A stretch of DNA of 64,000 bases from Mesorhizobium sp. (GTDB taxonomy: Bacteria; Pseudomonadota; Alphaproteobacteria; Rhizobiales; Rhizobiaceae): contig NZ_JAEULZ010000046.1 of assembly GCF_016793485.1 (NCBI RefSeq), positions 124,001-188,000 on the forward strand, written 5' to 3'. The notes under the pieces are model-generated. The model searched no databases. It saw nothing but the letters and a program-made list of their open reading frames with translations, and had not been told where the DNA came from. Each line of letters starts with the position of its first letter. Position 1 is the first letter of the stretch. The position numbers and the translations under genes were made by a program. This document shows, piece after piece, positions 52,922-61,615 of the stretch.

Positions 52922-54109
52922 ATGAGCGGTTCGGCGCTTTTCGATACCTATGCGCGGGCGCCCCTTTCTTTCGATCGGGGCGAGGGCAGTTGGCTGGTCT
53001 CGGAGAACGGCGAGCGATATCTCGATTTCGGCGCCGGCATCGCCGTCAATTCGCTGGGCTACACGCACCCGCATCTCGTGGCCGCGCTGGTGGAGCAGGC
53101 CGGCAAGCTCTGGCATCTCTCCAATCTCTACCAGATTCCCGGCCAGGCGCGTCTTGCCGAGCGGCTTGTCGCCGCGACCTTCGCCGACAAGGTGTTCTTC
53201 ACCAATTCCGGCGCCGAGGCGATCGAGGGCTCGATCAAGACCGCCCGCCGGTATCATTATGCAAACGGCCAGCCCGAGCGATTCCGCACCATCACCTTCG
53301 AGGGCGCGTTCCACGGCCGCACACTCGCGACCATCGCCGCCGGCGGACAGGCGAAATATCTGGAAGGCTTCGGCCCCAAGGCCGACGGCTTCGACCAGGT
53401 TCCCTTCGACGACATCGACGCCGTGGAAAAGATGATCGGCCCGCAGACCGCGGCTATCATGCTTGAGCCCGTGCAGGGCGAAGGTGGTATCCGTCCGTTC
53501 CCCGCGCAGTCGCTTCGCCGCCTACGCGAGTTGTGCGACAAGCATGGCCTGCTGCTTATCTTCGACGAGATCCAGTGCGGCGTCGGCCGGACCGGGAAGT
53601 TTTTCGCGCATGAGTGGGCTGGCGTTACCCCCGACATCATGGCTGTCGCCAAGGGCATCGGCGGCGGCTTCCCGATGGCCGCCGTGCTGGCCACGGAGAA
53701 CGCGGCGAGCGGCATAGTGCCGGGCATCCACGGCACCACCTTTGGCGGCAACCCGCTGGCGATGGCCGTCGGCAACGCGGTGCTCGACGTCATCCTGGCT
53801 GACGACTTCCTTGACGAGGTCACCCGCAAGGCGCTCCTGCTCAAGCAGGGGCTTGCCGCCATCGCCGACGAGTTTCCCGATGCGATCGAGGAAATCCGCG
53901 GCACGGGCTTGATGCTCGGCGTCAAGTGCAAGGTGCCGAACGCCACCTTCAACGCCGCGCTGCGCGAGCAGAAGCTGCTGGCGGTTCCGGCCGGCGACAA
54001 TGTCGTGCGACTGATCCCGGCGCTCAACATCACCGACGAAGACATCCGCGAGGGGCTGGAGCGCATCCGCGCCGGCGCTCGCGCGGTATCGTCTCCCGTA
54101 TCGGCCTGA
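52922..54109 (+). CDS. argD: Acetylornithine aminotransferase
   Basis: The 395-residue PLP enzyme has the class III aminotransferase motifs: [20 protein letters not shown] (about 97-116), [26 protein letters not shown] and the PLP lysine in [19 protein letters not shown]. It converts N-acetylglutamate semialdehyde to N-acetylornithine in arginine synthesis, and may also act on succinyldiaminopimelate. ATG 52922 gives the family start [19 protein letters not shown]. The ornithine carbamoyltransferase gene follows 13 bp later, so the two form an arg operon. Confidence 0.95.
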   Translation: MSGSALFDTYARAPLSFDRGEGSWLVSENGERYLDFGAGIAVNSLGYTHPHLVAALVEQAGKLWHLSNLYQIPGQARLAERLVAATFADKVFFTNSGAEAIEGSIKTARRYHYANGQPERFRTITFEGAFHGRTLATIAAGGQAKYLEGFGPKADGFDQVPFDDIDAVEKMIGPQTAAIMLEPVQGEGGIRPFPAQSLRRLRELCDKHGLLLIFDEIQCGVGRTGKFFAHEWAGVTPDIMAVAKGIGGGFPMAAVLATENAASGIVPGIHGTTFGGNPLAMAVGNAVLDVILADDFLDEVTRKALLLKQGLAAIADEFPDAIEEIRGTGLMLGVKCKVPNATFNAALREQKLLAVPAGDNVVRLIPALNITDEDIREGLERIRAGARAVSSPVSA

Positions 54110-54122
54110 GCGGACCTTTATC

Positions 54123-55037
54123 ATGTCAGCGATCAGACATTTCACCGATCTTTCCGGGATTCCCGCGACCACTTTGCGCGGCATGCTTGACGACGCCGCC
54201 GCCCGCAAGGCGCGGCTGAAGGCCGGCGAACGCTCCCGGCCGCTCGACGGCAAGGTGCTCGCGATGATCTTCGACAAGCCGTCGACCCGTACGCGCGTTT
54301 CCTTCGACGTCGGCATGCGCCAGCTCGGCGGCGAGACGATCATGCTCACCGGCACCGAAATGCAGCTCGGCCGTTCCGAGACCATCGCCGACACCGCCAA
54401 GGTGCTGTCGCGCTATGTCGACGCCATCATGATCCGCACGACGGATCATGCGCGCCTGCTGGAACTGACGGAGCATGCCACCGTGCCCGTCATCAACGGG
54501 CTGACCGACGACACGCATCCCTGTCAGATCATGGCCGACGTGCTGACCTTCGAGGAGCATCGCGGACCGGTCGCCGGCAAGACCTTCGCCTGGACCGGCG
54601 ACGGCAACAATGTGCTGCATTCGCTGATGGAGGCGTCCGCGCGCTTCTCGTTCAACCTGCGCATCGCCACGCCGGAAGGCAGCGAGCCGCAGGAGCGCTA
54701 TATCGACTGGTCGCGCGCCAATGGCGGATCGGTGGAGATTGGCCATTCGGCCGAGGCGGCGGTTCGCGACGCGGACTGCGTCGTCACCGACTGCTGGGTG
54801 TCGATGAACCAGGAGCATCGCGCGCGCGGCCACAACGTGTTCGGCGCCTATCAGGTGAACGCCGCGCTGATGGCGAAGGCAAAGCCCGATGCTCTCTTCA
54901 TGCATTGCCTGCCGGCCCATCGCGGCGAGGAGGTCACCGACGAGGTCATCGACGGGCCGCATTCGGTGGTCTTCGACGAGGCCGAGAACCGGCTGCATGC
55001 GCAGAAGGCCGTGCTGGCGTGGTGTCTTGGCGCTTGA
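54123..55037 (+). CDS. argF: Ornithine carbamoyltransferase
   Basis: The 304-residue enzyme has the carbamoyl-phosphate motif [19 protein letters not shown] (about 50-68), [22 protein letters not shown] in the ornithine-binding region and the catalytic [10 protein letters not shown] (about 260). It makes citrulline from ornithine and carbamoyl phosphate. It follows argD closely. The C-terminal part is complete, and hslO starts 114 bp downstream. Confidence 0.96.
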   Translation: MSAIRHFTDLSGIPATTLRGMLDDAAARKARLKAGERSRPLDGKVLAMIFDKPSTRTRVSFDVGMRQLGGETIMLTGTEMQLGRSETIADTAKVLSRYVDAIMIRTTDHARLLELTEHATVPVINGLTDDTHPCQIMADVLTFEEHRGPVAGKTFAWTGDGNNVLHSLMEASARFSFNLRIATPEGSEPQERYIDWSRANGGSVEIGHSAEAAVRDADCVVTDCWVSMNQEHRARGHNVFGAYQVNAALMAKAKPDALFMHCLPAHRGEEVTDEVIDGPHSVVFDEAENRLHAQKAVLAWCLGA

Positions 55038-55151
55038 TCGGGCCTGCTTGAACATGCAGGCTGTGATGCCTATCTCCCGCGTATCCCAAAGATCAGGGCG
55101 TAGTGCGCGTGCTTCCACGATGGCGGCATTCGCCGTCGCTGGAGACGTGTC

Positions 55152-56159
55152 ATGTTGGAAACTGCGAACGTGCCCAATAACCAGAACGATGAGACCAAGA
55201 GACTTGGCGACTTCGGCTTTGCCGGCGACGACCATGTCATCCCCTTCGAGGTCGGCCCGCTCGACGCGCGCGGCCGCGTGGTCGCGCTCGGGCCGCTGCT
55301 CGATTCGATCCTAGGGCGCCACGATTATCCCGAACCGGTCGCCCGCCTTCTCGCGGAGGCTGCGCTGGTCGCCGTGCTTCTTGGCTCGTCGCTGAAGTTC
55401 GAGGGCAAGTTCATCCTGCAGACCCGCACCGACGGGCCCGTCGACATGCTTGTCGCCGACTTCACCACCCCAGGCTCGCTGCGCGCTTATGCGCGTTTCG
55501 ACGCCGATCGGCTGGAGGCGCTTGTCGCGGCCGGCGAGACCGGCAGCGAGACACTGCTCGGCAACGGCGTGCTGGCGCTGACCATCGACCAAGGCGAGTA
55601 TACGCAGCGCTACCAAGGCATCGTCGAGCTGAACGGCACGACGTTGCAGGAGGCCGCGCATACCTATTTCCGCCAGTCGGAGCAGATCCCGACGGAGATC
55701 AGGTTGCAGGTTGCAAGACTGGTGCGTCCGGGGCAGGGCGAGGTCTGGCGCGCAGGCGGGCTGATCGCGCAGTTCCTGCCGGAATCGCCGGAGCGCATGC
55801 GCACTGGCGATCTGCACGGCGGCGACGGCGCGCCTGACGTGGAAGAGCAGGTGGATGACGCCTGGCGCGAGGTGCAGGCGCTTGCCGCCACTATCGAGCC
55901 GGCCGAGTTGATCGACCCGACCATCGAGCCGGAGCGACTGCTCTATCGCCTGTTCCACGAACATGGCGTGCGCGTCTTCCCGGGCACGCCGGTCGCCGAC
56001 GAATGCTCCTGCTCGCGCGAGCGCATTCGCGGCATCCTCGAAGGCTTTTCCGCCGAGGAAATCGTCGAGTCGACAGAAGACGGTAAGATATCCGTCGCCT
56101 GCGAATTCTGCTCGAAGTCCTACGATTTCGACGCGGCGGAGTTCCTCAAGGCGAACTGA
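55152..56159 (+). CDS. hslO: Hsp33 redox-regulated chaperone
   Basis: The 335-residue protein has the Hsp33 N-terminal fold (LLAEAALVAVLLGSSLKFEG, ADFTTPGSLRAYARFDADRL, NGVLALTIDQGEYTQRYQGI) and the zinc-binding cysteines DECSCSRERI (C-x-C) and CEFCSKSYDF (C-x-x-C) near the end. Oxidation of these cysteines releases zinc and turns on its holdase activity. Its position after arg genes is common in rhizobia. Start ATG 55152; the N-terminal 20 residues are variable. Confidence 0.96.
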   Translation: MLETANVPNNQNDETKRLGDFGFAGDDHVIPFEVGPLDARGRVVALGPLLDSILGRHDYPEPVARLLAEAALVAVLLGSSLKFEGKFILQTRTDGPVDMLVADFTTPGSLRAYARFDADRLEALVAAGETGSETLLGNGVLALTIDQGEYTQRYQGIVELNGTTLQEAAHTYFRQSEQIPTEIRLQVARLVRPGQGEVWRAGGLIAQFLPESPERMRTGDLHGGDGAPDVEEQVDDAWREVQALAATIEPAELIDPTIEPERLLYRLFHEHGVRVFPGTPVADECSCSRERIRGILEGFSAEEIVESTEDGKISVACEFCSKSYDFDAAEFLKAN

Positions 56160-56189
56160 CTATCGACCCTCACTCCGGCTTGCTGTCGC

Positions 56190-56325
56190 AAGCCACCTCT
56201 CCCCCGCCCGACGGGGGAGAGGAAGCGCGAGACGTCCGCTTGGCATTTTTCCCCTACCCCGGGCAGGGGGAGGGGTGGCCGCGTCGCGGTCGGGTGGGGG
56301 TACTTCGCTCTGTGTTCAAACCGCT
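56190..56325. repeat. GC-rich palindromic intergenic repeat, second type
   Basis: It contains CCTCTCCCCCGCCCGACGGG and the matching GGGGGAGAGG, then CCTACCCCGGGCAGGGGGAG and CGGTCGGGTGGGGGTA, a pattern shared with 18040-18204. It fills the gap between hslO and the convergent GFA gene and probably acts as a 3' structure. Confidence 0.7.
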
Positions 56326-56327
56326 AG

Positions 56328-56780
56328 CTAAGCCTTCTCCCACTCCGCAAACTCTTTCATCAGCGCTTCATAGGCATCCATCGGCGGCAGCGCTTCATAG
56401 CTGTGTACGGCTGCCGTCTTGGCCCATGGCAACCCTTCGCTCGTCCACGTCTCCATGAACGGGGTCGACCATGCCGCATCGTCCAGCATGGTTGGCCGCA
56501 GGTTCACGAACCAGTCGATGCCTTCCGGCCGGGTGAACATCCACGTCATGCACCAGCCGCAAAAATAGTGTTTCGACGCGCCATGCAGGCCGCCGATTTC
56601 AGGCTCGCCCTCGGTTACCTCGAACCCGTCGGACGGAATTGCTGCGCTCAGCGAAAACGCGCCTGAGCTCATCCTCTGGCATCCCTTGCAATGGCAGGCC
56701 ATCGTCAAGAACGGTCGCTTTGTGACCTTCAATCTTACACGGCCACAGCGGCAGCCGCCTTCCTTCACAACGTCGTTCAT
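56328..56780 (-). CDS. GFA family (glutathione-dependent formaldehyde-activating fold) protein
   Basis: The 150-residue protein has the zinc-binding cysteines of the family: GGCRCGRV (C-x-C), MACHCKGCQRMSSGAF (C-x-C-x-x-C) and YFCGWCMTWMF (C-x-x-C). Only one founding member was linked to formaldehyde; most have unknown substrates. Start ATG 56780. The apaG gene lies 10 bp upstream on the same strand, so it is probably co-transcribed. Confidence 0.9.
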   Translation of the reverse strand: MNDVVKEGGCRCGRVRLKVTKRPFLTMACHCKGCQRMSSGAFSLSAAIPSDGFEVTEGEPEIGGLHGASKHYFCGWCMTWMFTRPEGIDWFVNLRPTMLDDAAWSTPFMETWTSEGLPWAKTAAVHSYEALPPMDAYEALMKEFAEWEKA

Positions 56781-56790
56781 GTGCCGTTCC

Positions 56791-57183
56791 TCAGTTCAGG
56801 CTGCGTTTGCCGCCCGGCAGGTCGAGCGAGAATGCCGGAATATCGATCTCGAACAGCTCGCCCTTGCCGTTGCGCATCGTGTAGCGGCCGACCATGATGC
56901 CCGACGGCGTCGGGAGTGGACAGCCGGAGGTGTATTGATAGCTGTCGCCGGGTTCGAGCTCCGGCTGGTCGCCGACCACGCCTTCCCCGCTCACCTCCTC
57001 GACCCGCCCCACGCCGTCGGTGATGTGCCAGTAGCGGGCCAGCAGCTTCACCCATTCGTCGGACTGGTTGTCGATGGTGATGCGGTAGGCCCAGACGTAG
57101 CGGCATTCCGTCGGCTCGGACTGGTCCTCGAGGTAGAACGGCTCTACGTTTACGGCGATGTTGCGCGTGACGGCGCTGTACAT
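56791..57183 (-). CDS. apaG: ApaG protein
   Basis: The 130-residue protein matches ApaG over its whole length: [60 protein letters not shown] and [20 protein letters not shown]. It has a fibronectin III-like fold and has been linked to cobalt/magnesium resistance and diadenosine tetraphosphate levels; the biochemical role is unclear. Confidence 0.95.
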   Translation of the reverse strand: MYSAVTRNIAVNVEPFYLEDQSEPTECRYVWAYRITIDNQSDEWVKLLARYWHITDGVGRVEEVSGEGVVGDQPELEPGDSYQYTSGCPLPTPSGIMVGRYTMRNGKGELFEIDIPAFSLDLPGGKRSLN

Positions 57184-57259
57184 GGGCTACGTTCCTGCTT
57201 GCCAGCCGGCTAGCATGCCTGGTGAGCAAGACTATGGCGGGATGTCGGGGTCGCCGCTC

Positions 57260-58723
57260 CTACTGCGGCGCGGGCTCAACCGGGTCGGCGGGCTTGACCA
57301 AAGCGCCGTTGACGGTCACCGCTCCGTCAGCCTTCATATCAACCACCCACTGAAGCTTGCCGTCCGCCAGTGTTTTGGCGAAGCCTTTCGCGGCAAGTGC
57401 CACGAGCTGCATCTGCTGTGCCTCGGGGTAGGTCGCCGACGCCTCCTGAAGCGCCTGCACCGCATTGTCGAAGCCGGTTGCTTCGAGTGTAGCGGTCATC
57501 GCCGGCTTGCCGTCCATGAAGGTCATCTCGCCTTCCGCGATGATTTCGGTGTCCTTATTGCTCAAGACGCTGCGGTTCAGCACGAATTTCGGCGGATTTG
57601 CAATGAACTTGGCCACAATAGCATCGCCCACCGCTTCCGGTATCGGCGGGTCCTGGTTGAGATCGAGGGCGTCAATCGCGGCCGTTGCCGGTCCTTCGAG
57701 ATCGATACCGACTCCGCCAACGTCGAGATTTATGTCTTCGGGCATCAGCTTGGCACTCCACGACGGCAGAAGTCCGTTCGGCACGGCCAGATCGTCGATG
57801 GCAAATCTATAGGTGACCGTGCCGTCCTTGCGGATGCCGCCCATCTCCACCGCGATTTTGGCATTTGCCGCGCTGAAAATGCCGACAGGCGTGCCAACCG
57901 ACAATTCGCGCCAGTTGTACGAGCCGGTCATATCGTTCCACAGCGGCATGGCGCTGCGCAGGAGCGTCTTCAATTGTGGCTGGGCGGCCTTGAGCTTCGC
58001 CTCGTCGGGATTGGCTACGAAGAACGCCAGCAGATCGAGCAGTTCCTGCGACTGGAAGCCGGTTGCGGTAGAGACGTAGGACAGTTCAGGCGAGCGCATG
58101 ACGACAGAGATCGGCTGGGCGCCCTCCGCCACCGGGACCGTCATCTTCTGCTCCATGTCCGACAAGGCCTGTGTTGCATTGAAATCGACACCCCGCGTGG
58201 CGTTCTTGGTCGACTGGATGATGAAGCTGCCTGACGCGGACTTGAACTCGGATTGTGAGGTCGGGTCCGTCGAGATCATGGTCATCTCGCCGTTCCTTCC
58301 TTCGGCCACAGCGAAGCCGGCCAGCCTCGGATCGTAGACACCCTCGAAGCTGTCGTCGGCGGATGTCCATTCTGTGCTGCTCGTTGTGTTGTCGGCCTTG
58401 ATCGCGATCTTGCCGTCCGGCAACATGTCGCCGGCCACGTCCCACGTCGAATCGGCGCGTGGCCTAAGGCGCAGCACGTAGGGATCGACCTCCAGCTTGA
58501 ACGAATCCTGCGCCGGAAAGAGCGTCATCAGCTTGCCGAAATCGACATCGACCTTGTAGGCGTCGCCGTCCAAGCCGATCGTAATCACACCCTTGTCGAA
58601 GATGGTGGTTCCCATGTAGCGCGCCAGATTGGCCTGCAGCGCTTCGGCGCCGGCGGAATCGGCTGCCTGCGCGAAGGCGGGTGTGGAGGAGAGGACAAGC
58701 AGGATCGGCAGAGTGTGGCGCAC
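57260..58723 (-). CDS. Secreted or periplasmic protein of unknown function, 487 residues
   Basis: The protein has a signal peptide (PILLVLSSTPAFAQA) and a long mature part made of repeated beta-strand pairs, for example GKLMTLFPAQDSFKLEVDPY and SVVMRSPELSYVSTATGFQS, with few cysteines. I recognise it only as a hypothetical periplasmic protein of the kind often found in rhizobia (DUF945/DUF2125-like appearance). The start has a weak ribosome site. It lies between apaG and metZ on the same strand, but the 76-bp and 144-bp gaps suggest its own promoter. Confidence 0.72.
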   Translation of the reverse strand: MRHTLPILLVLSSTPAFAQAADSAGAEALQANLARYMGTTIFDKGVITIGLDGDAYKVDVDFGKLMTLFPAQDSFKLEVDPYVLRLRPRADSTWDVAGDMLPDGKIAIKADNTTSSTEWTSADDSFEGVYDPRLAGFAVAEGRNGEMTMISTDPTSQSEFKSASGSFIIQSTKNATRGVDFNATQALSDMEQKMTVPVAEGAQPISVVMRSPELSYVSTATGFQSQELLDLLAFFVANPDEAKLKAAQPQLKTLLRSAMPLWNDMTGSYNWRELSVGTPVGIFSAANAKIAVEMGGIRKDGTVTYRFAIDDLAVPNGLLPSWSAKLMPEDINLDVGGVGIDLEGPATAAIDALDLNQDPPIPEAVGDAIVAKFIANPPKFVLNRSVLSNKDTEIIAEGEMTFMDGKPAMTATLEATGFDNAVQALQEASATYPEAQQMQLVALAAKGFAKTLADGKLQWVVDMKADGAVTVNGALVKPADPVEPAPQ

Positions 58724-58867
58724 TGGATATTCTCCCGGAGGTTGCGTGCGCGAGACTATTGGAAATTAGGACGCGCGAGGCAAGGCGTAACCCGGGGTAA
58801 TGTTGTTCCGGAGAGCTTCCTTTCGGTCGCACCGCAACAAAATCCCCGTGAAAGCGGGAGGTCCTGC

Positions 58868-60064
58868 CTACCTCAAGCCATCCAGCGCCTCGCCCAGATC
58901 GGCGATCAGGTCGTCGGCATCCTCCAGCCCGACGGATAGCCTCAGCGTGCCGCCGCCGATGCCGAGTTCGGCGCGCGCCTCGTCGGTCAGGTTCTTGTGC
59001 GTCGTCGTTGCGGGATGCGTGATCAGGCTCTTGGCGTCGCCGAGATTGTTGGAGATCTTGATGACCTCCAGCCCGTTCTGCAGCCCAAACGCGCTCTTCT
59101 TGCCGTCCTTAAGTTCGATGCAGATCAGCGTCGAGCCGCCCCCCATCTGCTTCCTGACGAGCGCCGCCTGTGGATGGTCGTCGCGGCCCGGATAGATGAC
59201 GCGCGCAATCTCCGGCCGGCTGGCGAGAAAATCGGCGATCTTGGCAGCACTTTCCGTCTGCTGGCGCACGCGCACCGGTAGGGTTTCCAGTCCCTTCAGC
59301 AGCGTCCACGCGTTGAACGGCGACAGGCTGGGACCGGTGTGGCGGAAATAGTCATGCAGGTTCTTGTCGATCCACTCCTTGTCCGACAGCACGATGCCGC
59401 CGAGGCAGCGCCCCTGGCCGTCTATGTGCTTGGTCGCCGAATAGACGACGATGTGCGCGCCGAGTTCCAGCGGCTTCTGCTGCAGCGGCGTGGCAAACAC
59501 ATTGTCGACCACCACGCGCGCGCCAATCGAATTTGCGATTGCTGCGACCGCTGCGATGTCGATCACCTCCAGCGTTGGGTTGGTCGGGCTCTCGAGGAAG
59601 AACAGCTTCGTGTTCGGGCGAACCGCCTTTTCCCAGTTGGCGATGTCGGTGCCGTCGACCAGCGTGGACTCGATGCCGTAGCGCGGGGCAAGCGTCTCGA
59701 TGACCCACCGGCAAGAACCGAACAGGGCGCGCGCCGCGACGATATGGTCGCCGGCCTTGAGGCTGCACAGGATCGCGGCCGAAACTGCGGCCATGCCCGA
59801 CGAGGTGGCACGCGCGTCCTCCGCGCCTTCCAGCGCGCACATGCGCTTCTCGAACATGTCGACGGTAGGGTTGGCGTAGCGCGAATAGATGAAGCCGGGC
59901 TCTTCGCCCTTGAAGCGGGCTTCCGCCGCCTCGGCCGTCTCGTAGACGTAGCCCTGCGTCATGTAGATCGCTTCCGACGTCTCGCCGTGCTGCGAGCGCA
60001 GGGTGCCGGAATGGACCATTTGCGTTGCGGGCTTCAATGTGCGCTTCTTGCCAGTCATCGACAT
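58868..60064 (-). CDS. metZ: O-succinylhomoserine sulfhydrylase
   Basis: The 398-residue PLP enzyme has the Cys/Met metabolism motifs: SRYANPTVDMFEKRMCALEG (about 60-79), SSGMAAVSAAILCSLKAGDH, VVDNVFATPLQQKPLELGAH, and the PLP lysine in YSATKHIDGQGR. The N-terminus (KPATQMVHSGTLRSQHGETS) matches MetZ. It makes homocysteine from O-succinylhomoserine and sulfide. A SAM-II riboswitch and a terminator lie in the 5' region, so expression falls when SAM is abundant. Confidence 0.93.
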   Translation of the reverse strand: MSMTGKKRTLKPATQMVHSGTLRSQHGETSEAIYMTQGYVYETAEAAEARFKGEEPGFIYSRYANPTVDMFEKRMCALEGAEDARATSSGMAAVSAAILCSLKAGDHIVAARALFGSCRWVIETLAPRYGIESTLVDGTDIANWEKAVRPNTKLFFLESPTNPTLEVIDIAAVAAIANSIGARVVVDNVFATPLQQKPLELGAHIVVYSATKHIDGQGRCLGGIVLSDKEWIDKNLHDYFRHTGPSLSPFNAWTLLKGLETLPVRVRQQTESAAKIADFLASRPEIARVIYPGRDDHPQAALVRKQMGGGSTLICIELKDGKKSAFGLQNGLEVIKISNNLGDAKSLITHPATTTHKNLTDEARAELGIGGGTLRLSVGLEDADDLIADLGEALDGLR

Positions 60065-60075
60065 GCCTCAGATAC

Positions 60076-60106
60076 AAAAAAACCGGCCGCGAAAGTCGCA
60101 ACCGGT
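60076..60106 (-). terminator. Intrinsic terminator between SAM-II riboswitch and metZ
   Basis: On the minus strand ACCGGTTGCGA and TCGCGGCCGGT pair over 11 bp (two G-U) around a CTT loop, followed by seven Us at 60082-60076, 12 nt before the metZ ATG. It is the expected expression platform if ligand binding promotes termination. Confidence 0.88.
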
Positions 60107-60120
60107 CCATGGGGCTCGCA

Positions 60121-60185
60121 CCCGACGGTCCTTTAGCGACTTGTTTAACGTGGCTGCAAGCCGACCGGCCAAATCACCACGGGAT
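60121..60185 (-). ncRNA. SAM-II riboswitch (metA motif)
   Basis: On the minus strand the sequence reads CCCGUGGUGAUUUGGCC, then GGUCGGCUUGCAGCCACGUU, AAACAAGUCGCUAAAGGACC. Pairings visible are P1 CGUGG/CCACG and a pseudoknot GGUC/GACC, with the conserved GUGAUUUG, CUUGCAGCC, UUAAA and GCUAAA segments. This is the SAM-II consensus known in alphaproteobacteria upstream of metA, metX and metZ genes. It ends about 57 nt before the metZ start. Confidence 0.93.
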
Positions 60186-60286
60186 AACGAACCCTTTAGA
60201 CCCGCGCCCGGCTTGCGTCAATTCCATCGATTGCTAAACCACTTGCTGGACTTGCTAGACCACGGGGCGGCATCGGGCGATGCTGC

Positions 60287-61396
60287 ATGGAGATGAACCG
60301 CTTGCGCCAGACAGGCATCCTGCCCGACACCGATATCGCCGCGCTTTTCCAATCCGGCGCGCTGGCGACGTCGCGACCGCTCGATGCCGACCAGATACAG
60401 CCGGCCAGCCTCGATCTAAGGCTCGGCGAAAAGGCCTGGCGTGTCCGCGCCAGTTTCCTGCCCGGACCCAACAGCAACGTCGCCGACAAGCTCAATCGCC
60501 TGCAACTGCACGAGATCGACCTCGCCAACGGCGCGGTGCTGGAGACGGGCTGCGTCTACATCGTGCCGCTGCTCGAAACGCTGAACCTCCCAGCGGGCAT
60601 TTCCGCTTCAGCGAACCCGAAAAGCTCGACCGGCCGCCTCGATATCTTCACCCGCGTCATGACTGATCATGGCCGAGAGTTCGACAAGATTGCGCCGGGC
60701 TATTCCGGGCCGCTCTATCTCGAAGTCAGCCCGCGCACCTTCCCGATCGTCGTGCGCACCGGCTCGCGCCTGTCGCAGATACGCTTCCGCACCGGCAACG
60801 CGCTACTGTCGGAAGGCGAACTGGAAATCCTCCATCGCGCCGAAACGCTGGTCGCGACCGATCCGCCCAACATCTCCGGCGGCGGCATCGCGCTCTCCAT
60901 CGACCTCAGCGGCAAGAAGGGCGAACTGATCGGCTATCGCGGCAAGCACCACACGGGCCTCGTCGATGTCGACAAGCGCGCCGCGCACGATGTGCTCGAC
61001 TTCTGGGAGCCGCTCTACGCCCACGGCGCGCCGGAACTCGTGCTGGACCCCGATGAGTTCTACATCCTCGTCAGCAACGAGGCCGTGCACGTCCCGCCGC
61101 TCTACGCGGCGGAGATGACGCCCTACGACCCGCTGGTCGGCGAATTCCGCGTGCACTATGCAGGCTTCTTCGATCCCGGCTTCGGCCATTCGGCGGCCGG
61201 CGGCACCGGCAGCCGCGCGGTGCTGGAAGTGCGTAGCCACGAGGTGCCCTTTATCCTTGAACACGGCCAGATCGTCGGCCGTCTCGTCTACGAGCATATG
61301 CTGAATCGCCCGAAGGCGCTTTACGGGACCGACCTCGGCTCCAACTACCAGGCGCAGGGCCTGAAGCTGTCCAAACATTTCCGCGCTGCCGATTGA
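60287..61396 (+). CDS. dcd: 2'-deoxycytidine 5'-triphosphate deaminase (long alphaproteobacterial form)
   Basis: The 369-residue protein is about twice the length of E. coli Dcd and contains two dUTPase/Dcd-fold halves: ADQIQPASLDLRLGEKAWRV and RTGSRLSQIRFRTGNALLSE in the first, FYILVSNEAVHVPPLYAAEM and GSRAVLEVRSHEVPFILEHG in the second. It deaminates dCTP to dUTP to feed thymidylate synthesis. The start ATG 60287 lies 222 bp from the divergent metZ start. A second ATG at 60293 is also possible. Confidence 0.85.
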   Translation: MEMNRLRQTGILPDTDIAALFQSGALATSRPLDADQIQPASLDLRLGEKAWRVRASFLPGPNSNVADKLNRLQLHEIDLANGAVLETGCVYIVPLLETLNLPAGISASANPKSSTGRLDIFTRVMTDHGREFDKIAPGYSGPLYLEVSPRTFPIVVRTGSRLSQIRFRTGNALLSEGELEILHRAETLVATDPPNISGGGIALSIDLSGKKGELIGYRGKHHTGLVDVDKRAAHDVLDFWEPLYAHGAPELVLDPDEFYILVSNEAVHVPPLYAAEMTPYDPLVGEFRVHYAGFFDPGFGHSAAGGTGSRAVLEVRSHEVPFILEHGQIVGRLVYEHMLNRPKALYGTDLGSNYQAQGLKLSKHFRAAD

Positions 61397-61454
61397 TGAA
61401 ATATCGCTCGCCGGCGCGCGCAAGCCGCGCTCATTGGAAGATTTTCGGATAGTC

Positions 61455-61528
61455 TGGAGCGGGTAGCGGGAATCGAACCCGCACAGCTAGCTTGGGAAGC
61501 TAGAGCGCTACCACTACACCATACCCGC
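61455..61528 (-). tRNA. tRNA-Gly (anticodon CCC), CCA encoded
   Basis: On the minus strand a 74-nt cloverleaf: acceptor GCGGGTA/TACCCGC, D-arm with AGTGGTAG, anticodon stem CTAGC/GCTAG around TTCCCAA (anticodon CCC), T-arm GCGGG TTCGATT CCCGC, discriminator T and an encoded CCA. Confidence 0.95.
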
Positions 61529-61615
61529 GCTGGCGACTGAGTATCACGGCCAGCGAGGGATGCGCAATCGGGGTCGTTCACCGGATGAGGATATCAGCTT
61601 GGAAGTGAGCCGTTC

